Of a stretch of 60,997 nt of DNA, positions 1-10,296 are shown in pieces. Both the position numbers and the translations under genes were made by a program. Numbering within the stretch: the stretch's first letter is position 1; every line of letters starts with the position of its first letter. The notes beneath the pieces are model-generated. The model was not told where the DNA came from, made no database searches, and saw nothing but the letters and a program-made list of their open reading frames with translations. Source of the stretch: Streptomyces virginiae (GTDB taxonomy: Bacteria; Actinomycetota; Actinomycetes; Streptomycetales; Streptomycetaceae); assembly GCF_000720455.1 (NCBI RefSeq), contig NZ_JOAK01000032.1, positions 1 to 60,997 on the forward strand. The letters run 5' to 3'.

Positions 1-1
1 C

Positions 2-232
2 GAGGAACAGGCCACCGACCGCGCCTACCGCATCGGCCAGACCCAGCCCGTACAGGTCCACCGGATCATCGCCGAAGGCACCGTCGAGGACCGCATCGCA
101 CGCCTCCTGGAACGCAAACGGGCCCTGGCCGACGCCGTGCTCGCGGGCGGCGAGAGCGCGCTGACCGAACTGACCGACGCCGAACTGGCCGAGCTCGTGG
201 CACTGCGCCCGGCCACGGGGAGTACGCGATGA
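2..232 (+). CDS. SNF2-family DEAD/DEAH helicase, C-terminal fragment
   Basis: This is the last 76 residues of a helicase whose body lies left of the window. The visible part begins with an EEQATDRAYRIGQ-type stretch, which is motif VI of SNF2/HepA ATPases with its arginine finger, and continues with the usual short helical tail (VHRIIAEGTVEDRI). Family knowledge says such proteins are ATP-driven nucleic-acid remodellers. The TGA stop overlaps the ATG of the next gene by four bases (ATGA), so the SWIM-domain protein is translationally coupled to it. Only the C-terminus can be judged. Confidence 0.85.
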   Translation, partial: EEQATDRAYRIGQTQPVQVHRIIAEGTVEDRIARLLERKRALADAVLAGGESALTELTDAELAELVALRPATGSTR

Positions 233-1497
233 GCACCGGGGACCCGTACGAGAAGACCTTCGCGGCGCTTCCGCCCGCACCCGGCCGGGGCTTCGCCCGT
301 ACCTGGTGGGGCCATGCCTGGCTGCGCGCCCTGGAGGACAGCGCGCTCGACGGGGAGCAGGTGCGCCTGGGCCGCCGCGTCGCGCGCTCCGGCGCGGTGG
401 GGACCGTCTCGGTGCGCCCGGGCGGGCTCACCGCGGTCGTGCGCGACCGGGACGGGACGGCGCACCGGACGGACGTGCTGGTGCAGGAGTTCTCGCAGGC
501 CGAGTGGGACCGGCTGCTGGGGCTCGCGGCCGCGGAGTCGGGCTACATCGCGGCGCTGCTGGACCGGGAGGTTCCGCCGGAGCTGGCCGAGGACGCGGCG
601 GCGGCCGGGGTGGAACTGCTGCCCGGCATCGGGGACTTCGACCCGCGCTGCGACTGCGGCGAGTGGGACCACTGCCCACACACGGCCGCGCTCTGCTACC
701 AGGTGGCGCGGCTGCTGGACCAGGACCCCTTCGTCCTGCTGCTCCTGCGCGGCCGGGGCGAACGGCAGCTGCTGGACGGGCTGGAGGCGCGCAGCGCCGC
801 GAACGCCCCGGCGCAGACCCCGGACGCGGACGTGGCCGCCGACGCGGGTGTCCCGGCGGACCTGGCGTACGGGGCGGCGCGTGCGGGCCTGCCGCCGCTG
901 CCCCCGCTGCCGGAACCGCCGCGGGCGCCGGGGCAGCCGCCGACCCTGGACACGGAGGCGGAACCGGACGGGCTCGACGTGGACGCGGTGGAGTTCCTCG
1001 CGCGGGCGGCCGCGGCCGAGGCCTTCCGGCTGCTGGCGGAGGCGGTCGCTCCGGGCCACGCCGACCGCGCCGTACCGCCCGTGCTCACGCAGGCGCAGGA
1101 CGCCGTACGACTCACGCGGGAGGCCGATGACGTCCGGGTCCGCTCCCGTCTGGCGGCGGCTACCGGGCGCAGCCGGGCCGACATGGAACTGGCCGTACGC
1201 GCCTGGGGCTTCGGCGCGGCCCCGGGCCTGGCGGCGCTGGAGGACGACTGGACGCCGGACCGGACGACGCTGGCCCGTGCCCGGACGGCACTGGCCGCCG
1301 CCTGGGCGGAGGAGGAGGCTCCGGTGCTTCGCCGGGTCCGGGCCCGCTGGACGTCTCCGGGGACGGGCCGGCAGATCCGGCTGGGCCGGGAGGGGCGCTG
1401 GTGGCCGTACCGCCGGGAGGCCGGGCGGTGGATCCCCTCGGGCCCGCCGGCCCCGGACCCGGCGTCGGCACTGGCGGCCGCCGACCCGGCCGGCTGA
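229..1497 (+). CDS. SWIM zinc-finger protein, partner of the SNF2 helicase
   Basis: A 422-residue protein with a clear SWIM zinc motif at C141, C143, C149 and H151 (CDCGEWDHCPH), followed by the hydrophobic helix common in SWIM proteins (LLDQDPFVLLLL). The N-terminus (TWWGHAW) and the C-terminal arginine/tryptophan-rich end (RWWPYRREAGRW) resemble other actinobacterial SWIM proteins encoded beside SNF2 helicases. The middle, about residues 185-250, is Ala/Pro-rich and probably disordered. The ATGA overlap with the upstream helicase suggests a joint complex, perhaps in DNA repair. The zinc-binding role follows from the motif; the biological role is inferred. Confidence 0.85.
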   Translation: MSTGDPYEKTFAALPPAPGRGFARTWWGHAWLRALEDSALDGEQVRLGRRVARSGAVGTVSVRPGGLTAVVRDRDGTAHRTDVLVQEFSQAEWDRLLGLAAAESGYIAALLDREVPPELAEDAAAAGVELLPGIGDFDPRCDCGEWDHCPHTAALCYQVARLLDQDPFVLLLLRGRGERQLLDGLEARSAANAPAQTPDADVAADAGVPADLAYGAARAGLPPLPPLPEPPRAPGQPPTLDTEAEPDGLDVDAVEFLARAAAAEAFRLLAEAVAPGHADRAVPPVLTQAQDAVRLTREADDVRVRSRLAAATGRSRADMELAVRAWGFGAAPGLAALEDDWTPDRTTLARARTALAAAWAEEEAPVLRRVRARWTSPGTGRQIRLGREGRWWPYRREAGRWIPSGPPAPDPASALAAADPAG

Positions 1498-1647
1498 GGC
1501 GGGGAGGGCTGCGGCAGCGAGCCGTACCCGTGGCGCGCCGACCGGCCGGAGCGGGCCCGCGCCCTGGCCGACGTACCGCTTGCCGGGGCTCGGCGGCGCG
1601 ACGACGATGGGGGCGCTCCGGGTACCGCGGCACCACGGGAGGGTGAC

Positions 1648-2970
1648 ATGGGCGACCGGGATCCGTCGGTGGCACTGCCGGACGGGGCCGATCCGGCCGC
1701 CCGTTCGCGGGAACTGCGCCGGGCGCACGCCGCGTTCACCCGGGACGGGCGGGTGGAGACCCCGGTCAGGGCGGTCATCGCGCGGTCCTGGCGGCGGTGC
1801 GCGCGGGCCCGGCTGAGCCCGGAGTGCGCACCGCGGGTGGAACTCGCGGAGGCGGAGCTGCGCCCGTACCGGGAGGAGCACCCGCTGGCCCGGGTGATGC
1901 CGCTGTTCCGGGACCTCGTCGGCGCGTTCGCCGCGCACGGGGCGTACCTGCTGGCGGTGTGCGACGCGCGGGGCAGCCTGCTGTGGGTGGAGGGCGAACC
2001 GGCCACCCTGCGGCGCGCCGAGGGCCTCGGCTTCGTCCCGGGCACCCGCTGGGCGGAGTCGGCGATGGGGACCAACGCCCCCGGGACGGCGGTCGCGGTG
2101 GGCGAGCCCGTGCAGGTCTTCGGGGCCGAGCACTTCAGCCGCCGGGTGCACGCGTGGACCTGCGCGGCGGCGCCGGTGCGGGATCCGCGGACGGGCGGGG
2201 TGCTGGGCGCGGTGGACATCACCGGCGGCGACGGGCTCGCGCACCCGCACTCCCTGGCGTTCGTCCGGGCGGTGGCCCGGGCGGCGGAGGACCGGCTGGC
2301 CCTGCTCGACGGTGGGCCGCCGGCCGCGCGGGACACCCTCACGGCCCTCGGCCGGGACGAGGCACTGCTGGTCACCGGTGGCCGGCGGGTGCGGCTGGGA
2401 CGCCGGCACAGCGAGATCATGGCCCTGCTGGCGCAGCATCCCGAGGGCCTGTCCGGCGAGGAGCTGGCGATCGCCGTGTACGAGGACGAGTCGGTGTCAC
2501 CGGTCACGCTGCGCGCCGAGATGTCCCGGCTGCGCGCGCTGCTGGGACCCGCGGCGCCGTTGTCGCGCCCCTATCGCACGGCCGGTCCGCTGGATGCGGA
2601 CTTCACCGCCCTGACCCGGCGGCTGGCGGCCGGAGCCGTCTCCGCGGCCCTCCACCACTACCCCGGCCCGCTGCTGCCGGCCTCGACGGCGCCCGGGGTG
2701 GTCCGGCTGCGCCGGCGGATCGAGGACCAGACGCGGGCGGCCCTGATCGCGCGGGCCGACGCGGGGCTGCTGGCCGACTGGGTGTGCAGTGCGTGGGGCG
2801 CGGACGACCCGGAGGCGTGGCGGGCGCTGGCGGCGGCGCTGCCGCCCGAGGCCAGGCCGGCCGCGCTGGCCCGGGTACGCGCCCTGGACCGTGAGCTGGG
2901 GGACCTGGGGGGTGCCCGGCCGGGCGGGCGCGGTCGGCGTGCAACGTATCCGCAACCTGCCCGCTCCTAG
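1648..2970 (+). CDS. GAF-domain transcriptional regulator next to aldehyde dehydrogenase
   Basis: A 440-residue protein. Residues about 80-200 form a GAF-type sensor domain like the N-terminus of AcoR/DhaR activators ([17 protein letters not shown], then [11 protein letters not shown]). Residues about 230-310 look like a winged-helix DNA-binding region ([23 protein letters not shown]). There is no AAA+ sigma-54 domain, so it is not an AcoR enhancer-binding protein. The gene ends 53 bases before an aldehyde dehydrogenase in the same direction, an arrangement often seen in Streptomyces, so it probably controls that enzyme. The ligand is unknown. The start is the ATG after GGGAGGGTGAC. Confidence 0.8.
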   Translation: MGDRDPSVALPDGADPAARSRELRRAHAAFTRDGRVETPVRAVIARSWRRCARARLSPECAPRVELAEAELRPYREEHPLARVMPLFRDLVGAFAAHGAYLLAVCDARGSLLWVEGEPATLRRAEGLGFVPGTRWAESAMGTNAPGTAVAVGEPVQVFGAEHFSRRVHAWTCAAAPVRDPRTGGVLGAVDITGGDGLAHPHSLAFVRAVARAAEDRLALLDGGPPAARDTLTALGRDEALLVTGGRRVRLGRRHSEIMALLAQHPEGLSGEELAIAVYEDESVSPVTLRAEMSRLRALLGPAAPLSRPYRTAGPLDADFTALTRRLAAGAVSAALHHYPGPLLPASTAPGVVRLRRRIEDQTRAALIARADAGLLADWVCSAWGADDPEAWRALAAALPPEARPAALARVRALDRELGDLGGARPGGRGRRATYPQPARS

Positions 2971-3023
2971 CCTCCACCGCAGCGCTGTCCGACGGCGGCC
3001 GGCGCCCGGCAGGGGAGGACACC

Positions 3024-4547
<1,524 letters not shown>

Positions 4548-4556
4548 AGCCTGAAA

Positions 4557-4596
4557 GACGGCGCCTGACCTGGGCTTTCGCCCGTCAGGCGCCGTC
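4557..4596 (+). terminator. Terminator hairpin after aldehyde dehydrogenase
   Basis: A perfect 13-bp stem (GACGGCGCCTGAC pairing with GTCAGGCGCCGTC) around a 14-base loop, starting 9 bases after the stop. There is no U-tract, as is usual in Streptomyces. It also lies in the convergent gap before the PucR-type gene and may serve both strands. A related hairpin follows the orphan ALDH tail. Confidence 0.8.
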
Positions 4597-4678
4597 GGCT
4601 CGACCCGCTCGACACGGGTGTCAACCCTTTCTGTTCCTCCCGGTTCGTCCAGCCCCTCTCCCGCGGTCGAGGTACACG

Positions 4679-5818
4679 TCAGCTGACCCGAAGACCGACC
4701 GCCATCGTCAGCTCGAGGACCCGGTGTGGCGATGCGAGATCCGGAAAAAGCTCCCGCAGCTGCGACATCCGGTACCGGACGGTCTGGGGATGGACGAACA
4801 ACGCCGCCGCCACCTCGTCCCGCCTGCCCTGGTGCAGCAGCCACTCCCGCAACGTCTCCTCCAGCCGCCGTGCGGTCGCGACAGGCAGGGTCCGCAACGG
4901 TGCGAGGGCTCGGGCACGCAGGTCCGCGAGCACGTCCGCGTCGGCGCTCAGCACCAGCTCGGGCAGGTGGTCCTCGGTGTCGCGGATATCGGAGGAGAGC
5001 AAGCGGGCGCGTGCGGCTCGTGCGTACGAGGCGGACGCTCGAGTCCATGGCCGGGCCGGGCCGACCACGGCGGTGCGTCCGGTCAGCTGCCGCAAGAGAT
5101 GTGACCGGTCAGCATCGGGGACGAGCAGCACACCGGTGGCGTCCGGCAGATCGTCGAGAACGAGGGTGCTCGGGTCGAGCGCGCGGTAGGCGGGCCGGGC
5201 CTGGGTGGCGGGCAGCAGGACCGCGGTCAGCGAAACCGGAGGCTGCCACCCGGCCCGTTGAGCAGAGGCCAGCAGCACGTCCGGGCTCGCGTCGGCAAGG
5301 AGGTCGCGGGCCAGGTGTTCCAGGTGGCGCTCGTGGTCCCGGCCCCGGGCGGCCAGTTCGTCGGCGTGGCCCGCGGCGCTCGCGGCGGAGAGCTCGTCGA
5401 TGTAGGCGAAGGTCAGCTCGGCGAACTTGGCGACCTCGGCGGCGGGCAGGCCTGCGGGTACCGCCCCCGCTGCCAGGCATCGCCAGGCCACGCGGGCGCC
5501 GACGCGGTAGGCGCTGAGCAGAGCGTCCATCGAACGGCCGTCGCGGACCTCGCCGCGCCCCAGCTCGTAGGCCGCGTCACCGCCGTCGCCGCCCGTGGCG
5601 TTCCCGCTCGCGAGGTCCAGGTAGTGCCCGAGGGCCGTGCGGACGGCGCGGCGGATGGTGGCGCCCATGCGTCCCGAAAGGGCGTTGGCGTAGGGAGGGA
5701 CCTCGTCGATGATCGCCTGGACGACCTCGTCGGCGGTGGTCTTCAGCGCGGCCCGAAGTACGGTGACCGTCGTCTCATCCAGGGCCAGCTCGCTGGCCCT
5801 CCGGGTTACATGGCTCAC
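4679..5818 (-). CDS. PucR-family helix-turn-helix regulator
   Basis: A protein of about 379 residues. Its C-terminus carries the PucR-type winged helix (HPQTVRYRMSQLRELFPDL), with a helical region upstream (LEETLREWLLHQGRRDEVAAALF). The middle is a poorly conserved sensory region. I placed the start at the GTG (VSHVTRRA) preceded by an AGGGA; a TTG seven codons earlier is also open but would sit inside a palindrome. It is divergent from the reductase/desaturase genes and is their most likely regulator. The inducer is unknown. Confidence 0.8.
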   Translation of the reverse strand: MSHVTRRASELALDETTVTVLRAALKTTADEVVQAIIDEVPPYANALSGRMGATIRRAVRTALGHYLDLASGNATGGDGGDAAYELGRGEVRDGRSMDALLSAYRVGARVAWRCLAAGAVPAGLPAAEVAKFAELTFAYIDELSAASAAGHADELAARGRDHERHLEHLARDLLADASPDVLLASAQRAGWQPPVSLTAVLLPATQARPAYRALDPSTLVLDDLPDATGVLLVPDADRSHLLRQLTGRTAVVGPARPWTRASASYARAARARLLSSDIRDTEDHLPELVLSADADVLADLRARALAPLRTLPVATARRLEETLREWLLHQGRRDEVAAALFVHPQTVRYRMSQLRELFPDLASPHRVLELTMAVGLRVS

Positions 5819-5822
5819 GTTT

Positions 5823-5839
5823 TTGTTCCCTGCGAACAA
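5823..5839. promoter_or_regulatory. Palindrome in the PucR/reductase divergent promoter
   Basis: A perfect 6-5-6 inverted repeat, TTGTTC-CCTGC-GAACAA, just upstream of the chosen PucR start and about 67 bases upstream of the reductase ATG. Position and symmetry fit an operator for the divergent regulator. Binding is inferred only. Confidence 0.45.
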
Positions 5840-5905
5840 TTCTGCCGATCAGATTCACGTCCTACGGTCAGGACCTTACGCCGTGAGGCGCAGCAAGCTG
5901 GAGCC

Positions 5906-6961
5906 ATGACGAGTGCAGCCCTCCGCAGTAGGGCGTGGAAACTGCTGGAGATGGTCACGACGCCGCTGCTGCCGTCGGACTACCTCGACCTGGTCAGCCC
6001 GCTGCGGGCGGGTGCCGACCTGCGGGGGCGCATCGAGGCCGTGCACCCCGAGACGGCTGACGCCGCGACCATCGTGATCAGGCCGGGAAGGGGCTGGCGC
6101 GGCCACACGGCCGGTCAGTACGTGCGGATCGGGGTCGACGTCGACGGGCGGCGCCTGTGGCGCGCCTACTCCATCACCTCGCCGACGAACCGCCAGGACG
6201 GCCGCGTCACGATCACCGTGAAGGCGATCCCGGACGGCAAGGTCAGCAACCACCTGGTCCGCAGGGCGAAGCCCGGCACGCTGGTCCAGCTCGACCAGCC
6301 GACCGGCGACTTCGTACTGCCGGAGGCCAAGCCCGCCAAGGTGCTCTACCTGACGGCCGGCAGCGGCATCACGCCCGTGATGGGCATGCTGCGCGACATC
6401 GACTTCGACGACGTCGTCATGATCCACAGCGCGCCACAGCCGCAAGACGTGATCTTCCGCGACGAACTGCACGACCTGGTCGCGGCCAAGAAGCTGCGGC
6501 TCACCGAGGTGCACACCGACACGGACGGCGTGCTCGACATCGCCCGACTCGACGAACTGGTACCCGACTGGGCCGAGCGCGAGACCTGGGCCTGCGGGCC
6601 CGCGGGCCTGCTCGACGCCGCCGAGGAGTTCTGGAGCGAACGCGGCGTCAGAGAGCGCCTGCACACCGAACGCTTCCGCCCCGGCATCGTCGCCGCCGGC
6701 GACGGCGGCGAGGTCACGTTCAGCGCCACCGGCAAGACCGTCGAGGCGGACGGCGCAACGCCGTTGCTGGACATCGGCGAGGAGGCCGGCGTGCTCATGC
6801 CGTCCGGGTGCCGCATGGGCATCTGCTTCGGATGCGTCACGCCGCTCAAGGCGGGCGCCGTCCGCGACCTGCGCACCGGCGAGATCACCGAGGCCGAGCC
6901 GGGCGTCCTCATCCAGACCTGCGTGTCCGCCGCGGCGGGCCCCTGCGACATCGAACGGTAG
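5906..6961 (+). CDS. Ferredoxin reductase/[2Fe-2S] electron-transfer protein for the desaturase
   Basis: A 351-residue flavin reductase fused to a C-terminal plant-type ferredoxin. It has an FAD-binding RAYSITS segment, an NAD(P)-binding TAGSGITPVMG loop, the CGPAGLLD signature, and four cluster cysteines C302, C307, C310 and C339 (Cx4Cx2C...C). The architecture and its place directly before an acyl-CoA desaturase match mycobacterial Rv3230c, the reductase of DesA3. It would carry electrons from NADPH to the di-iron desaturase. The desaturase start lies 8 bases after its stop, with AGGAG overlapping the stop codon, so the two are co-translated. Confidence 0.9.
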   Translation: MTSAALRSRAWKLLEMVTTPLLPSDYLDLVSPLRAGADLRGRIEAVHPETADAATIVIRPGRGWRGHTAGQYVRIGVDVDGRRLWRAYSITSPTNRQDGRVTITVKAIPDGKVSNHLVRRAKPGTLVQLDQPTGDFVLPEAKPAKVLYLTAGSGITPVMGMLRDIDFDDVVMIHSAPQPQDVIFRDELHDLVAAKKLRLTEVHTDTDGVLDIARLDELVPDWAERETWACGPAGLLDAAEEFWSERGVRERLHTERFRPGIVAAGDGGEVTFSATGKTVEADGATPLLDIGEEAGVLMPSGCRMGICFGCVTPLKAGAVRDLRTGEITEAEPGVLIQTCVSAAAGPCDIER

Positions 6962-6968
6962 GAGCACC

Positions 6969-8087
6969 TTGACCGCCATCGACCCCACCGCCCACCTGAC
7001 CGCGGAGCAGATCGAAGAGCTTGGCCGCGAGCTGGACGCGATCCGCGACGAGGTGATCGCCAGCCGTGGCGAGAAGGACGCCGCCTACATCCGTAAGGTC
7101 ATCTCGGCGCAGCGCAAGCTCGAGCTGGTCAGCAGGGGCGTGCTGCTGTTCTCGTTCTTCCCGCCCGCGTGGCTGCTCGGCACCGCCGGGCTGTCCGTGG
7201 CGAAGATCATGGACAACATGGAGATCGGCCACAACATCCTGCACGGCCAGTGGGACTGGATGCGGGACCCGAAGATCCACTCCACCACCTGGGAATGGGA
7301 TCACGTCTCGCCGGCCGACCAGTGGAAACACTCGCACAACGAGCTGCACCACACGTACACCAACGTGATCGGCAAGGACAACGACCTCGGCTACGGCATC
7401 ATGCGCGTCGACGAGGACCAGAAGTGGCACCCGTTCCACCTCGGCCAGCCGCTGTGGAACTTCATCAACGCCTGCTTCTTCGAGTACGGCATCGCGGCGT
7501 ACGACCTGGAGCTCGGCAAGAACCTGCACAAGCGCCGCCGCAACACCCCGGAGTTCCGCGCGCGGGCCAAGGCCGTGGGCCGCAAGATCCGCAAGCAGGT
7601 GCTCAAGGACTACGTGATCCACCCGCTGCTGTCGGGCCCGTCCTTCCTCACCACGCTCGCCGCCACGTTCACCGCGAACCTGGTCCGCAACATCTGGTCC
7701 CACTCGGTGATCATGTGCGGGCACTTCCCCGAGGGCGTTCAGACCTTCGAGCGCCGGTCGATCAAGGGCGAGACGCGCGGCCAGTGGTACCTGCGCCAGA
7801 TGATGGGCTCGGCGAACATCAGCGGCAGCAGGGCCATGCACTTCATGACCGGCAACCTGTCGCACCAGATCGAGCACCACCTGTTCCCGGACCTGCCGAG
7901 CAACCGGTACGCCGAGGTCGCGGTGAAGGTGCGCGCGCTGTTCGAAAAGTACGAGCTGGAGTACGTCACCGGGCCGCTGCCCAAGCAGGTGTTCTCCGCG
8001 TGGCGCAAGGTCTTCCGGCTCTCGCTGCCGAACAAGAAGCCCAAGGTCGATGCGCCGGACCGCGATCAGGAGCTCGTCGCCGCCTGA
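6969..8087 (+). CDS. Membrane acyl-CoA (delta-9-type) fatty acid desaturase
   Basis: A 372-residue integral-membrane desaturase. The three histidine boxes are intact: H88NILH92, H123NELHH128 and H299QIEHH304, which ligate the di-iron centre. Hydrophobic segments lie near residues 55-80 and 215-240. The start is a TTG, 4 bases after AGGAG. The preceding reductase is its probable electron donor, as in mycobacterial DesA3/Rv3230c, so the product would be unsaturated membrane acyl chains. Regiospecificity cannot be read from sequence. The operon lies between two copies of the ALDH gene tail, which suggests acquisition as a unit. Confidence 0.9.
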   Translation: MTAIDPTAHLTAEQIEELGRELDAIRDEVIASRGEKDAAYIRKVISAQRKLELVSRGVLLFSFFPPAWLLGTAGLSVAKIMDNMEIGHNILHGQWDWMRDPKIHSTTWEWDHVSPADQWKHSHNELHHTYTNVIGKDNDLGYGIMRVDEDQKWHPFHLGQPLWNFINACFFEYGIAAYDLELGKNLHKRRRNTPEFRARAKAVGRKIRKQVLKDYVIHPLLSGPSFLTTLAATFTANLVRNIWSHSVIMCGHFPEGVQTFERRSIKGETRGQWYLRQMMGSANISGSRAMHFMTGNLSHQIEHHLFPDLPSNRYAEVAVKVRALFEKYELEYVTGPLPKQVFSAWRKVFRLSLPNKKPKVDAPDRDQELVAA

Positions 8088-8370
8088 TTCCCGGTATCGG
8101 TTCGGACCTTTCACCCGTACGTCGGCCGTTCTCACTCTGCACGCCGACCCGCCCACCGGACCTCGGAAGGACCTGGCTCTCCCCGCGCAACCCGCGCGAG
8201 ATTCAGGCACGGGACGCGGCGGCCCGACAGGTGGGCGTGCTGGACTGCCCGATCCCGGCCGCCCGGGCCGGAACGTACCAAGATCCGGAACATTCCCGGG
8301 CCAGCCCCTGGCAGAAGGCCTCACCGACTGTCGTTTCGCCTGGCCAGAATGGGTCTGGGTGCTGTACCAC

Positions 8371-8427
8371 CAGCAGACGAAGAACCTCCTGGTGAGCTAC
8401 TCCCCCAAGAGGCTCGGCTTCTTCTGA
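8371..8427 (+). pseudogene. Orphan 3' end of a second aldehyde dehydrogenase gene (direct repeat copy 2)
   Basis: Fifty-seven bases encode [18 protein letters not shown] and a TGA stop, the same C-terminal peptide as the intact dehydrogenase upstream. Just before it, VLYH aligns with MLEHY with one residue missing, and homology then stops; no other part of an ALDH gene is recognisable in the preceding 280 bases. The differences from copy 1 are synonymous apart from the stop, so this tail came from a diverged homologue that was once under selection, not from a fresh duplication. The rest of the 8088-8565 gap holds no gene I can support. Confidence 0.85.
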
Positions 8428-8441
8428 GAACGTCAGGGCGG

Positions 8442-8471
8442 TGCCTGACCTGCACGAAGGCCGGTCAGGCA
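8442..8471 (+). terminator. Hairpin after the orphan ALDH tail
   Basis: A 9-bp stem (TGCCTGACC pairing with GGTCAGGCA) with a 12-base loop, starting 15 bases after the TGA. The core GCCTGACC/GGTCAGGC resembles the hairpin behind the intact ALDH gene, so the repeated unit includes gene tail plus terminator. It would now terminate desaturase transcription. Confidence 0.7.
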
Positions 8472-8565
8472 GCGCGCCGTGGACTCGGGACGGCTAGCGA
8501 AGCCGGGCCGTTGCGGAGTTCGCTCGCCTCCGATGTCCCGCTTCACCGGGCCGGTCACCCGGGTG

Positions 8566-10080
8566 TCAGGTGGGTGTGTGGGCGGTCTTGTTCGTCGTGG
8601 TGCCCTCTTCGTCCTGGGCCTGCGCCGCAGCAGGCTGTTGCGGAGCGGGCGGGGTGCGGATCAGCAACGCGACCAGCACGGCCAGGGCGCCGATCACGGC
8701 GCCGATGCCGAATCCCCAACGGATGCCCGTGGCGAGAGCGCCGGTGGCGTCGGCGCCCCCGGCCGCTGCCGTGGCGGCGTGTCCCGACATCACACTGATG
8801 ACGAGGGCGGTGCCGGCGGCTGCCGCGACCTGTTGGAGCGAGCCCAGGATGGCGGAGCCGTGGGGGTAGAGGTGCGGCGGCAGTACGGACAGGCCGGAGG
8901 TGAAAACGGGGGTGAAGACGAACGCCATGCCCGCACTCAGGGCCACGTGGAGGGCGAGCACCAGCCACGGCGAGGTCTGTTCACCCGCGAGGGTGAACAG
9001 CGCGAGGCAGAGCGCTGTGAGTGCGGCTCCGGGTACGACCAGGCGTGGTGCGCCGAGTCGGTCGTAGAGCTTGCCGACCTGTGGTCCGAGCAGGCCCATG
9101 GTCAGGCCTCCGGGGATGAGGAGCAGCCCGGTCTGCAGCGAGGTCAGGCCGCACACCTCCTGCAGGTAGATCGGCAGCAGGATGAACGCACCCATGAGGG
9201 CCATGAAGGACAGGCACATCAGGCCCAGAGCCACGGAGAAGTGACGGAACGTCAGTGCACGCAGGTCCAGCAGCGGGCTGGAGGAGCGCTGCAGTGCCAG
9301 TTGTCGCCACACGAACAGTCCTACGAGCACTGCGCCGGCCAGGGTGGTGGCCTCCGGGGGCACGGGCGACTGGGCCGCGTTCTCGGCACCGAGCCCGCTC
9401 AGGCCGTAGACCAGGGCGCCGAAGCCCGCTGCCGCCAGGGGGACGGACATCCAGTCGATGGGGGCGGCCTGCGGTTCGCCGATGTTGACCAGGTTGCGCC
9501 GACCGAATACGGCCATGGCTCCGGCGATGGGAAGCACGGCCAGGAATAGCAGGCGCCATGACCCCAGCTGCAGCAGCACACCGGAGACGGCGGGGCCGAG
9601 GGCGGGTGCGACGGAGATGACGAGGGTGATGTTGCCCATGACACGGCCGCGGTCGTGCGGGGGCACGAGGGTCATCAGCGTCGTCATGAGCAGCGGCATC
9701 ATGACGGCGGTGCCACTGGCCTGGATGACGCGGGCGGCCAGCAGTACGGGGAAGGCGGGCGCGGCCGCGGCCAGAGCCGTGCCGGCGAGGAACAGTGCCA
9801 TGGCGAGGCCGAACGCGGTTCGGGTCGTCACGCGCTGCAGGAACCACCCCGTCACCGGGATGACGACGGCCATGGTGAGCATGAAGGCCGTGGACAGCCA
9901 CCCTGCGGCGGCTGCGGTGACCTCGAAGTCGCGCATGAGCCGCGGGATCGCGTTGACCATGATCGTCTCGTTGAGGAGGACGACGAACGTGGACAGCACC
10001 AGAATCCGCAGCACGGCGGTGACACGGGCGGGCGGGAGGGTGGGCGTTGCGTGGGGTGCGGGCATGGTGCCTTCCGTCAT
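8566..10080 (-). CDS. MFS drug exporter, DHA2 family (14 TM)
   Basis: A 504-residue multidrug/proton antiporter of the DHA2 type. The first helix ends in the motif NETIMVNAIPRLMRDF, motif A-like and motif C-like (GPAVSGVLLQLGSWRLLF) stretches follow, and the length fits fourteen membrane spans. The start is the ATG of MTEGTMPAP, 7 bases after GGAGGA; an upstream GTG in frame has no ribosome site. No regulator gene adjoins it. Substrate unknown. Confidence 0.88.
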   Translation of the reverse strand: MTEGTMPAPHATPTLPPARVTAVLRILVLSTFVVLLNETIMVNAIPRLMRDFEVTAAAAGWLSTAFMLTMAVVIPVTGWFLQRVTTRTAFGLAMALFLAGTALAAAAPAFPVLLAARVIQASGTAVMMPLLMTTLMTLVPPHDRGRVMGNITLVISVAPALGPAVSGVLLQLGSWRLLFLAVLPIAGAMAVFGRRNLVNIGEPQAAPIDWMSVPLAAAGFGALVYGLSGLGAENAAQSPVPPEATTLAGAVLVGLFVWRQLALQRSSSPLLDLRALTFRHFSVALGLMCLSFMALMGAFILLPIYLQEVCGLTSLQTGLLLIPGGLTMGLLGPQVGKLYDRLGAPRLVVPGAALTALCLALFTLAGEQTSPWLVLALHVALSAGMAFVFTPVFTSGLSVLPPHLYPHGSAILGSLQQVAAAAGTALVISVMSGHAATAAAGGADATGALATGIRWGFGIGAVIGALAVLVALLIRTPPAPQQPAAAQAQDEEGTTTNKTAHTPT

Positions 10081-10296
10081 CTGAGTGTCCTCCGCGTGTG
10101 GGCAGGTCACACTGACAGACCGCGGCGCCGGGAAGAACTCATCGGTGTTCCCCGATCCTGTCGGTGCCGCCGCCCGGGCTCAAACCATTTTGCCGACCCG
10201 GAACGGCCAGGACACGGCTTCTGGAGCAGTCCGGCGCCGAGCTCCAGGACGACGGGCAGCAGGCGCAGCCTTCCTTCCCTCCGGGCGGGGTGTCGT

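Noticed and set aside
25..2439. An 800-codon open frame on the minus strand across the SNF2/SWIM/GAF genes
   Set aside because: It is rich in Arg, Pro and Gly with no recognisable domain and lies opposite well-supported genes. Long antisense frames are expected in DNA of this G+C content.
8088..8370. Possible gene or extended ALDH pseudogene before the orphan ALDH tail
   Set aside because: No frame shows ALDH motifs or any other recognisable domain; homology begins only at about the QQTKNLL residues.
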